Source: Clavelina lepadiformis (lineage: Eukaryota > Chordata > Ascidiacea > Aplousobranchia > Clavelinidae). Taken from it: a stretch of DNA of 64,000 nucleotides. Positions 37,280-47,545 of this stretch are shown here, piece after piece. Positions within the stretch are counted from its first letter, which is position 1. Each line of letters begins with the position of its first letter. The DNA lies in contig NC_135241.1 of the NCBI RefSeq assembly GCF_947623445.1, positions 21,392,501-21,456,500 of the forward strand, read 5' to 3'. Both the position numbers and the translations under genes were made by a program. The notes under the pieces are model-generated. The model saw nothing but the letters and a program-made list of their open reading frames with translations, had not been told where the DNA came from and made no database searches.

Positions 37280-39377
37280 ATGTTACGGACGTTTTGCGTT
37301 TTGACGTTGCTCAGTTCTTGTTTGGGTGAGATCAAAATCGAGCCTATTGTTGAGATGAGATGGGATTTCACAGACTGCGGCCTAGCTGGACGATTTGGTC
37401 CCTCACAGGTAATTTACCTAAGACGTAATTATTTAAAACAGTTAATTTAGTTTAGTTTGTTTTTACCAAGAAGCTATTGCAAGACCGAAGAAAGTTTCAC
37501 TCGTAAGTAGGCTAATTGTAAGGCATGAAATTTCATTTGAAAACTTTTAGCGTTTTTGTAATCACAGGAAGATTGCGACGTTGCGTACAAAGGCACCAAT
37601 CTTGAGGGAGATGTTACGTTGAGCTACGGGATTCAAACATGGACGGTCCCTGCCTCTGGTCTTTACCTCATAACAGGTGATGGAATATTTGTTACATGTA
37701 GCCTACAGTAGGCTACATGGTACATATCCTATCCTTCATAAACAAATGATAACGATTTTAACTATTGATTTAATCGTAAATAGAAGATTTATTTCGATCT
37801 GGTCCATTTTACTCAGGTACAATTGGACTGAAAATCGTTTTATTTCTTCTTGATAAATGGCTAAAGTTTTCCCTTTTGTCTTAGCTCGAGCACCATCGGG
37901 TTTGGTAAGGCCCAGCCAAGATGGGGGTGAAGGGGCAATTCTCTCGTCCAACTTCAGGCTAAATGAAGGTGAACAGCTTCGAATATTAGTAGGTAAGTTG
38001 ACCTTAGCATTAGATCAAGACCGTAACTATATATGTTTAACTCAAATCACGGTTTCAAACATAAATAAAGCATTAAAGCAGATTTAATCAGTATTTTTGT
38101 GAGAATAATTGGCTTAAATTCTTTGTATATACGCGAGTAGTTAATCCAGTAATTGCTGCTTTCTTACGATTAATCGGTCATGTGTTGCTACGGTTAAACA
38201 TAGCGACTTTGTTAAAAATTACAAAGAAGTACACGAAGAAGCTCAATTGTTACGACACAATTTATAGGACAGCAAAGCGATTATTCAGCAATAGGACCAT
38301 CCCAAAGAGGATCTGGCGGTTCGGGAGGAACATTCATCACTCGAGTCAGGGATGATTTCATTCTTCTCATCGCTGGCGGGGGAAGCTGCGGAGCTGGATC
38401 ATCACCAGGAGACTCCGGACGCTCTCAAGCGAGCGCCAATTATTTTCCGGAAGGCAAAAACGCCTCCGAGGTGTCGGAATTGCTTGGCAGCGGAGGCAGG
38501 AACGGATCGGGCGGATTTCGAGGGATGGAATTAGCTGACGGGATCAGCTCCTCAGGTGGAGGTTCTGGTTACTATGGCGACGGCGAGCTTGCGTTTTTAC
38601 GCGTCGGAGAGCAGTTGGATGCAGATGGTCCACGTCCAGCCAAGAGCTACAGATCACTTGGTGCCTCGGATAACGCCGCTGGTGTAGGGGGGTTTTTTAT
38701 GTTTATTAGCGGGAACGGACTTCTTACGGAAAACAACGGAGGATTTGGAGGTGGCGGGTCTGGTAGCTTAGATGGTGGTGCCGGAGGTGGCGGGGGTTAT
38801 TCCGGCGGAGGTGGAGGTCCTCCGAAAGGATGGGGAGGAGGTGGAGGCAGTTTAAATAACGGTGAAAATCCGGAGAAAACTGAATACCACAGGGGACCCG
38901 GTTCGGCGACAATTACCTTTATGGGTAAGTTGCACAAAAAGTTTTGCTTGGTCGGTTTTATGTTAAAATAGTTTTTTGCCGCATAAAAGTTTTGTCCGTG
39001 CTTTTCCGCAAATTCATGAAAGCATCCCCCTCCTAGAATCACACTTGTCATAATTTTTTCCAGGTTACTCGTGCTGTGGTCCGATAGTTGTATACATAGC
39101 TATGTGTTTCGTTGCCGGAATCATTTGCGCGGTTCTTTTCGTCTGCCTTGCCTATTACATATGGAAGGGTTGCCAGCAATGCTGTGATAATCCTGAGTCG
39201 GAAGGGATTTGGCAGCGGAGCGGAGCAAAAATCCGCTCGTTGTTTAGAAAAGACTCGGAACAGGGAGTTAAACCGTTCGTATCTCCACGGAAATACATCC
39301 ATTCAAACAATCGCAGCTACTCCTACGATCGCAATTACCGGTCGCGACCTGATAGACGGAACCGTTATGAAGACTGA
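37280..39377 (+). CDS. Single-pass membrane protein with ALK/LTK-like glycine-rich ectodomain, no kinase
   Basis: Five exons with consistent phases: 37280-37408, 37568-37676, 37885-37992, 38268-38924 and 39064-39377. A signal peptide (MLRTFCVLTLLSSCLG) leads into WDFTDCGLAGRFGPSQEDCD, GIQTWTVPASGLYLIT and ILVGQQ. These align with the start of the glycine-rich, ligand-binding domain of ALK/LTK receptor kinases (human ALK has WTFSTCGASGPHGPTQ, GIQIWKVPATDTYSIS and ILVGQQG). A long Gly-rich region follows, with blocks such as GGFGGGGSGSLDGG. One hydrophobic span (VVYIAMCFVAGIICAVLFVC) is then followed by a basic, Tyr-rich tail of about 75 residues ending NRYED. There is no EGF-like segment and no kinase; the next gene, 560 bases on, lies on the other strand. 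It could be a decoy or co-receptor, or an unrelated use of the Gly_rich fold. Confidence 0.85.
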
Positions 39378-39940
39378 TGCGGAAGCGGTTGATTATATAA
39401 ACAAAGTAAAATCTGTTTTTGCCTCATGTTGTTGAATTGACGGTTTTTGTTTACATAAACACACTTCAAGTTTTCTTGTACGATATTAGTGTCATTTGGT
39501 AGCCGGTTATAACAATTTGCAACATCAGGTGGTTAATGTACAAACGCTGGAATACATTGCAGGAAAACTAATAAAGTTTAAAGTCTTGGTCCACGCAATA
39601 ACTGAATAAACAAACTTGGTAGTGATCCGGCTTTATAAGCAACCATTTTGTAAACATTTAAAGACAAAGGCAAGTACAAGACATAAATACAAAAAGTCAC
39701 ATCATGGCAAGTGCAGATATGGTGCTCCTTAGTCGGGTATAGCCCCCATTGTTTGGTTTCATAGTGGTCTGTATATAGTACATGTCTGTATAAAATCATG
39801 CAAATCATTTAGTTTATAGTTGAATTTGGTTTTGTTTATAATTATATCAACGACAACGATGTTTTGGAAGAAGTCATAGCAGAATAGCAACTGCTACTAC
39901 AGCTACCCTATTTAGCAAGACCGTTATGGAAACGTGCGCG
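39378..39940. other. Convergent 3' spacer
   Basis: Sequence between the stops of the ALK-like gene (+) and the acidic-tail gene (-), presumably both 3' untranslated regions. AATAAA for the plus-strand gene lies at 39570-39575. Nothing else seen. Confidence 0.4.
39570..39575 (+). terminator. Polyadenylation signal for ALK-like gene
   Basis: AATAAA hexamer 193 bases after the stop of the ALK-like gene. Confidence 0.5.
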
Positions 39941-42900
39941 CTATTCTTCTATTATTACTTCATCGTCACTTCCTGGTACGTAATCGACAATATTTCCATC
40001 GGCATCTAGGTAATTTCCATCTTCATCCATGTAAATGATTTCCTCCTCGTCGCTACCAGAGATGTATTCGACCTCTTCATCATCGGAATCTGTGACGTAA
40101 ATGATTTGGTTTCCGTCCTCGTCGTATTCGACTTCGCCCTGATTGATCTCTACTTCGTTGCCATCTTCATCAACGTAGACATAAGTGACGTCTTCGGTTT
40201 GTTCTTCCTCTTCATTAGAGTCCTCTTCTTCAACCTCAATGTACTCTACTTCTTCATCGTTTTCCTCATCGTTACTTTCGTAAATGTATTCCACAATCAG
40301 TTCTCCTTCATCCGTGGACAACTCTTCGTCATCTAAAGATTGATGAGACTTTTCGTCAACCGTTTCCTCAGACTCCTGGTGGCCTTCCTCCGTTTCTTTT
40401 TTTTGCTTAATTTCTCGATCGTCTTCTGTGTTTGAAACAGTCTCCTGTGCTTTCATTTCACCCATCTTTGCTGCATCGCTAGAATCGGGAGCTCGATTCA
40501 CGTTAGTTGTTGTACTTGTTTTGTCTTCAGCGCTCTTCGTTTCTGTCTCTCTGCTCTCGGGTTCCGGATTTGCATCATTTGGCATTTGTTCTAGTTTTTC
40601 TTCAGCAACCGTGGTCTCTACATCACTAATGGTAGGTTTCTCGTAATTATCCGGTTGTGACTTTTCGCTTTCTCCTGAAATGACTTCAAGCGCTATATTC
40701 TTGATGCTTTCACTTTCATTGATGCTTTTTTCTAACTCAAGTGTTGAATCCAATTGATTAGGTGATGCGTTTTGTAGCTGAGGTTTTGTTGCTGTCCCCG
40801 CATTTGAACCCAAAATATCTTCCTCGGCCGATTCGGCTTGTCCATCTTTGCAGGAGGTATTGCTCTGGATGTGTGCTGCTACATTTTGTTTTTCAGTATC
40901 ATTTTGTAAATCTTCTACCTTCTCAACTGATGCAGATTCGTTGCCTTCAGGATCTTCCAATGTAGCTTCCGGGTGCTCTTCAGCAGTATTTATCTGATCG
41001 TCGTCAGACGATGTAGTTTTAGCAACGAATCCATCACCGGTTTCAGATAATGTCTCTGGAACGATTTCCAATTCCGCTTTTACTTTATCCACATCTATTG
41101 GTTCATGTCCTGCGGCAATATAGGCTTCAATGTATTTTTCTCGATACTTACGCCTAAATTCTTCGTCTACTACAAGATTTCCAGGTAAATTAGCGTACTT
41201 CAAAAAATCAGCATAAATCGTATCACTGCTTGCATCGCTTGGCTCTCTCAAAACAAAAGTACCTGTAAATCCGGCTGAAAAGTCATAGGTTGTTTTATCG
41301 CCTTCGAATGCGGCCGATATAGCACTGGAAAGATTTTCTTTTGCATCATCGTCACGCGTATGATCATCTGCACTCTGTACAGCTTGCATCGCCATGAGAA
41401 GATTGCTCCGTGAGTGATCTTCATTGTAGTTCACGGATGCGGTAGATTGCATTTCGTCATCTTTTATTTGTACCATTGTAATATCTTCATCCTTGTACTC
41501 ACGAATCCCGTCTGCTGAAGAATTTTCTAAATCTTTGTCATTGATTTCTTCAATAATAGGACTTTTGTCCTCCCTTGCTGCATCATCTTTTGATGAAGTC
41601 ATGTTTACGTCAGTCTCATCTAGATGGGCATTTGATTCATCTTTCGACTCACCGTCTTCCTTTTCAGTAGCTGCCGGAAGTTCTTCTTTAACATTTTCAT
41701 CCACTCCAGCTTCCATGGGTGCGTCATTTTGCACGTCATCCTGCGTGTGCTCTACGTGACGAGCGCCTTCTTTGTTAGATCTTTCCTCATCTTCATCTGA
41801 AGAAGAGCTCGAGAGAACCACGTAGTCCCCAGTCAGTTTCGTCGGTTTCCGTTTTATTGCTTCCTCAGCCTCTTCGATCCGTTTGTTTTGCATTTCCCGA
41901 AGATTACCGGACGCTTCTTCAGATGACTCCTGGAGCTGTCGGGTTCGAGAGGAGAGATTAGGAACTCCTCTACAAGACACCCGGACGATGCGCTTCCTAT
42001 TGCTGTTCTTTTTGCGATTTGGATCATCTTCCGGTGTGTCTGCTCCGGCGTTTTCTTCATAGTTTTGCAGGTACATATCCCGATAGCTTTTCTGCCTTTC
42101 TTCCACGTCCTGTTTAAGGTTTTCTATTCGATTTGTTATTCCTTCGTTGTGTCTCATGGACGCACGGATAACCCGTTTTACAGATTTATGTTTCTTTCCA
42201 TCGAATCGATTGATTTTTGACAGACGAAGTTTCCGCGGTTTGTGGACCTCAACCGAATTTTCTTCCCCGACGTCCACCTCTTGGGCTTCGTTGCCAGGAA
42301 CAGGCAACAATGACTCCGTGGGCAGTTGTAAAGAGTTTGTTTTTTTGTTTCCTGGAACGGCATTCCTTTCATTGAATCTGGCAATACGTGAAACGCGCAA
42401 TTTACATGGCTTGATTCCCAGTGTCTCAGCACTGTTGTCGTTCTCCTTAAGTGTTCTCGAGCTTTGATCTTCGTTTAAAGTGGACGTTTCAGCGTCTGTG
42501 AGAAATTAAGCGTTATTTATGCAAGTTTAACCCTATACATAAACTGCTGTCACTCATAAATTCTATTCCTAGGCGATTTCCTGTAACTTACTTACAACAG
42601 AATCTAACCTTGCTTTGTAATTGCCCGCCTTGCTGACCCTCGTACTCGAGCTCGGGGTTTCGGCTTCGGTACCAACACCTCATCCTGCGTGACTTTGCTC
42701 GCAGCTTGGGGACTCGAAAACCTAGTAATTCGAGACACTCGAAGTTTTCTGGGCCTGATTGCGAGTTGAGATGTGTCTCGCTCTTCAGCATCATCATCGT
42801 ATGATGACGTGCCGAGATTGGAAGCTTGCCCGTCTTCGGCCGTCGTCGTGGTCGTATCAGTTTCTCTTGTTCTTCTAATACTTTTAACTTTCACTCTTCG

Positions 42901-43757
42901 AGAGAGTCGTTTTGGTGTAACTTCCTGCGTTCCTTCCTCTTTGGTCGGTTCTTCAGAAGCTTTTTGAGCTGCCAGAAAAGCTTTTCTTCTTGTTGATATT
43001 GACGTTTTGATATTTCGGACCGATTCCCGGTGTCTTCCGCTGCCTTCTGCATCTACCACCAGGCTGTTTCCTTTTCAAGGAATGAATTGTCTATTACTTT
43101 TGATAACAACCAACAATTTACCATAAATATAACTTCAGATAGTTGTAGAGTTACCTGTTGCGCTTTTTCCGTGTTCAGCGAACTTTTCGCTCATTTCCTG
43201 GTTGAGAGCTCCACGTTTTGATATTCTCACTGTTCTCTTTTTTCGTCTTACTGCTGTTGGCGTAACATTTTCCCCGTCATCTTTATTCGCTTGAAATTGA
43301 TTTATTCTGCCTTGCAAAACATCCCTTTGCCGCGCAGACGCTCGAATTCGATGTCTTTTCTACACAACAGAGAAACTTAGCTTACAAACAAAACACAAGA
43401 AAAAATCACAAAGATGTTGTTTTTAAACGTTTTCAAGTTACAATCAACAAGGAAGCTGGCACTTTGTCAACGTTTGATGATGATTTGATTATAAAAGATT
43501 TCATTTGATAGATTTCTGAGTTAAGGTCAACCATTTCTGCAATGCATTGTTGCTTGCGTAATTAAAGTGGGCCTATAGCTTCCATGATAAAGATTATGAC
43601 GGTGATCAAACCTCAATTAACTTGTGCTTTTCCTCCTCGTCTTCAAGATCGTCATGTTCGATCATGCCTGGGGACTTTTGCATGGCTTTCAGTCGTCGTG
43701 AAAGTTGTCGCGCTTTATCCGACACCTTTTTGGTTCTTTTCTCGCTCGCGGTATCGT
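39941..43757 (-). CDS. Unfamiliar protein with basic Arg-x-Ser modules and a long acidic tail (5' end not found)
   Basis: Four minus-strand exons with matching phases: 43757-43612, 43359-43155, 43070-42609 and 42495-39941. The exon at 43757 begins mid-codon, so at least one more 5' exon exists. The N-terminal third is basic and carries about nine short modules around R-x-S: HRIRASARQ, RTVRISKRG, RRVKVKSIRR, RKLRVSRITRF, ARVRGSARR, CKLRVSRIARF, RKLRLSKINRF, RVIRASMRH and RIVRVSCRG. The last exon encodes roughly 850 residues; most of this is Glu/Asp/Ser-rich, and the final 130 contain repeated DEDGN and GSDEEE/GSDDE blocks. No domain is recognised. A nuclear, cytoskeletal or phospho-regulated scaffold would fit the composition, but this is inference. 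No signal peptide or membrane span was seen. Confidence 0.75.
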
Positions 43758-44670
43758 CTACAATCCAAAATAAATCTCATAAGTTGCTTGTTGATATGTG
43801 TTTTAGCTACTTTTGATTGCTTTGAGTAACATTTATGCCTTTTTGTGTGTCTCTCAACGACAGAGCACGAACACTCGACTGACGTTTCGGGCTTGTGTTG
43901 TGAGACTAGACATTACTGTCAACGAACGTGCAGTGCTAAACGTGCAGTAACCGCAAGGCATAAGGCAGTAATTTAGAGTTTCTTTGGAAACGAAAAACTT
44001 GTCCGGTGTCACATCAGAACAATTGTGACTAAAAGCACGAAAACAAAATCACAAACGGTGCAACGACGTAGAGTAGCCTCGCTAGTGAGTTGGTTACGAC
44101 GTCGCCACTTAGAGTAAAGCTATAACCTGACTATTTGTCTGCCGGTATATGTTACTCTAACTGGCGTTGTGTAGTTGTATATTCTAAATTGTAAAATTAG
44201 ACTTTAAACATATAACATATAGTTGTAGCTCAATGAGTTAAATGCACCGGTATTGGCTATTCAAAATCAGAATAATTGGCTGTTTATAAACTGCATCGGT
44301 TAGCCTATGATTGCAGTTGTCAACGCCAGTAGTGTTAACTGTTAATATATCGTCACGTATGTAAGCTACATGGGCTTAGTATCACTAATTAGCATATTAA
44401 CGGGAAGTGAAGCCCCTCGGTTCTTCTTGTTGTAAGTTGCTCTTAACCTGTTTATCTTACCGATAACTAACTTGGCAAGGTGTTAGTTTTACGCTTTGGT
44501 TTACCACGATGTTTCGCTACAGCATTTTGTTGCCACCAACATGCGTACTCACAGGAGTTGGCAATGTTCAGTCTTAACTGCAAGCTGTCGGCAGGGTTAC
44601 ACTGCTGGCTGCTGTATGTGCTAGCAGTGCTAGTTCGACAATAAGGTTTGTATGGAATCGTCTCAATTGG

Positions 44671-44715
44671 CGTGGGCGCAATGTTTATCATGAGTAAATA
44701 TACATTGCGCCCACG
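44671..44715. repeat. Perfect 14-bp GC-rich hairpin
   Basis: CGTGGGCGCAATGT at 44671-44684 recurs as its exact reverse complement at 44702-44715, with a 17-base AT-rich loop. The stem is much more GC-rich than the surroundings. Confidence 0.8.
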
Positions 44716-45205
44716 TCATGCAGTAATGCATTTCCTAATTGCTAGTAGGCCTACCGTGCATTACAAAAAAAAAAACAAAGACAAACCAAAATAAATTTTG
44801 TATTCCAAATATATCTGTTTTGTTTTCAAATTTATAGTTTTGCATTGTGCGATACTGTATATGTAAACGGGCAAACACTATTTAATAACGCAAGATTCCA
44901 ATGGTTTCAAGAAAGTAGGTTACAGGAAATAGAACCCCGTAGGTCTTCGGAACAAGACCATATCCATCAAAAACTGAATCAGAGCGATAAAGAATCGAAG
45001 TTATTCTGTGAGAGATTAATTATCAGGGTCTATGATGCATTGATGTAGTCATTTCTCTTCGGGTTTATTTCCTATTTCTATCCAATGCTCATTCTTATTG
45101 TCATTCTCATGTTGGTCTTACTTTATTTGACCATGTCCGATCTTTGATCTTTATGATTTAGGCACTCATATGAACTTCTGGTTAGAGTGGTTATTTCAGC
45201 CCAAG

Positions 45206-45608
45206 TAGGCCACGCACCACGTTGCTAAAGATGGACAGTCAGATTAGGAGAATGGGTATGCAAAAAACTAATTTTAGTTAATTAGCTTTAAACTGGATGG
45301 AAGATTTAGACTGGTTTGTTATAATATTTAATTTAAGTTAACAAGAAACTGTTAAAAAGGTTGATTTTTGCCATTTGAGGTTTAATTGATTTAAGATTTA
45401 GATTAGAAGGTAGATTTAAGTTATGTGATAGTATTTAACACTTTACTGCTTGCCCTGGTGTACGACACCATTCATACCAATTTTGCTCCCCTGTCTGTTT
45501 GCAAAATAAATTGGGCTGCTAGCGCCATCTATCCTCGGATCAACTCAATACGCAGACCCATTCTCCTACAATCTAAACACCGTCTTTAGCAATGGGCTGC
45601 ATGACCTA
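45206..45608. mobile_element. Inverted-repeat element, MITE-like
   Basis: Arms of about 52 bp at 45206-45257 and 45556-45608 are diverged inverted copies. They share exact blocks TTGCTAAAG and AGGAGAATGGGT, with about 300 bp between. There is no transposase frame and I could not fix outer ends or a target duplication, so class and exact limits are uncertain. Confidence 0.55.
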
Positions 45609-47545
45609 TTTGATGAATACTCAGACCTACTGCTAAGGTGATTAATTATTTCACTCTTTTTTGTACTGTAGGTCATATAGGCGTTCGGGTTGGTGGAAAG
45701 GACATATGCAAAAAGTCGATATTTGTTATATCGCGATAAACTGAGGTTAGGTGTAAGTTCTGGGTTAACCCTATTTACCCTAACGTGGCGTCAGCTGGTT
45801 TTCCGAACAGCGGGGGCGCGGCGTAACAAGAAAAACTTCTAGAAATGTATCACTTGTGGAAATACTTAGTTTACAGTAATTGCACTTTCTTTAGTTTTAC
45901 AATTATGATGTATACAGGAAGCCAGATGTTTTTGCTACTAACCTGTAAAAATCTGATCAGTTTACGACGTATAGTTTTCGAGTAATTAACAAATGAAAAA
46001 TTGTGTACAAAGTCGGCCACACCTAGTTAAACTAGTAATGTCGCACACCCGGTTTGGATATAGGGTGACAAGTTTGCCATTGAACTAAAGTTATATCAAA
46101 AACAGAAAAAAACAATAGCTTGCGGTTTGAAACTAAAACAGTTTCCGGTAAAATTGTGATTAGAAAACCGACTACAAACGGGTGATATTGATATTTACAC
46201 ATTATTCATATCGACTGTGGTCGTCATTTATGCCCTAAACTTTATCGCACATTCATTCTGATTGTCACCACAAATTCAATTTGGAAATATATCTTTTACA
46301 ATATCGGTATAAAGTTGCATTCACCTTGTTCTTCCATGGTCTAGTTCCGCTTCACTAGCATCAAGACTTCTCTTATTCCGCTTTAAAAACTCTCAATCGC
46401 TTATTCTACTGGGATCCAGGATAAATCTGTAAGCAGTACAAGCCGGCAAGCTTCTAGCGCAACACACGCCTGAAAACTTTGCATAAGAAAGTCTCTTAAT
46501 TATTATAACAACGCCTGAGTATATAAAGAGAGAACAATGTGTCGAAAATAATCGACGCCTTCGATTCTTCCTGTTTGTCTCATTATGCGCCCATTGAGTC
46601 ATGTCTTCCTGAAAACGCCTGATAAGTCGTTATAAGCCTGTATATTTACCTTTTTGCGAGTATTTTTGTAGCACTTGTATGGGGCGGTGTTCAGTGGCGT
46701 GATTAGGGTTGTCAATTGGAGGAACAAAGCTTTTTAAAGGCTGGATTTAAAACTATCAGTTTCGACCCCTTCAAAAATATGCCGAGCGCAAAAGTTTTTA
46801 GTGTTTACGCTTCCAAAGGAAGTCTTTTTTCATATTTATTTGTACAATAACTGGCAATGTAAAGACAATATTTTACAATTTTGAAACGCTGTGTACAAAG
46901 ATTTTGAAAAGCTGTCATAATCTGTCCGCATTTTTTTCCCGGATTATTACGGTCGAAATTATAGTCGCAAAAAAGAAAGTGTAGCGAACATCAAGATGTA
47001 AAAACGCTTTTGGTCCCAAACAATGGGTTTACGAGGAGAGCCTTGACCCAATGTTCCCCAATACGCTAGTATGGTGGTGATGCGTAAAGTTGGTTGTTTT
47101 GCCTTTGCACAGTTCCTAACAAATGATTGTAAGTTTCTTTGGATGTCCAAAAATTTAATAACTTAACTTATAAGGTTTGGATTAGAACATTTCATTCAAG
47201 TTTATTTTGACTGTGTGTATAAGTTTTGTGTTGATCCTTTTTACTGAAACGAAACTCCAGATACATGTTGTTCATCACAATTTTATTGCCACAGTCTTTA
47301 TTGCACATGTCATGCTTGCGGAAAGCTTAAAAGTAATACAAAACGCAAGCTGCTGTTCAGCTGCTGCTATGAGACTATTGCTGTGAGAGCTTCCCGAGTA
47401 TTAAGACAAGTAACCTCTTTCAACAGCAACCACTTGCTGCTGGTCTGAAACTTGTACAGCAATTGCGCATAAATTTATGTCCGAAATACACAAGGAAAAG
47501 TGCTTTTATCCTCGCTTTTTGAATCAACCTGGTAAAGGTGTCAAG

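Larger units (their letters stand above)
43758..47545. other. 3.8-kb repeat-bearing stretch without a supported gene
   Basis: Upstream side of the acidic-tail gene and downstream side of the ETS gene. It probably hides the first exon of the acidic-tail gene. Contains a perfect hairpin at 44671-44715 and a longer inverted-repeat element at 45206-45608, listed separately. Short frames near 44467-44691 (-) and 44845-45048 (+) have no support. Confidence 0.4.

Noticed and set aside
40106-41759. Several plus-strand frames opposite the acidic-tail exon
   Set aside because: Complements of Glu/Asp/Ser codons give spurious Phe/Ser/Val-rich frames; no splice sites or domains.
44467-45048. Short frames near 44.5-45 kb as candidate first exon of the acidic-tail gene or a small gene
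   Set aside because: No convincing donor in the needed phase, no similarity, and the region holds hairpin repeats.
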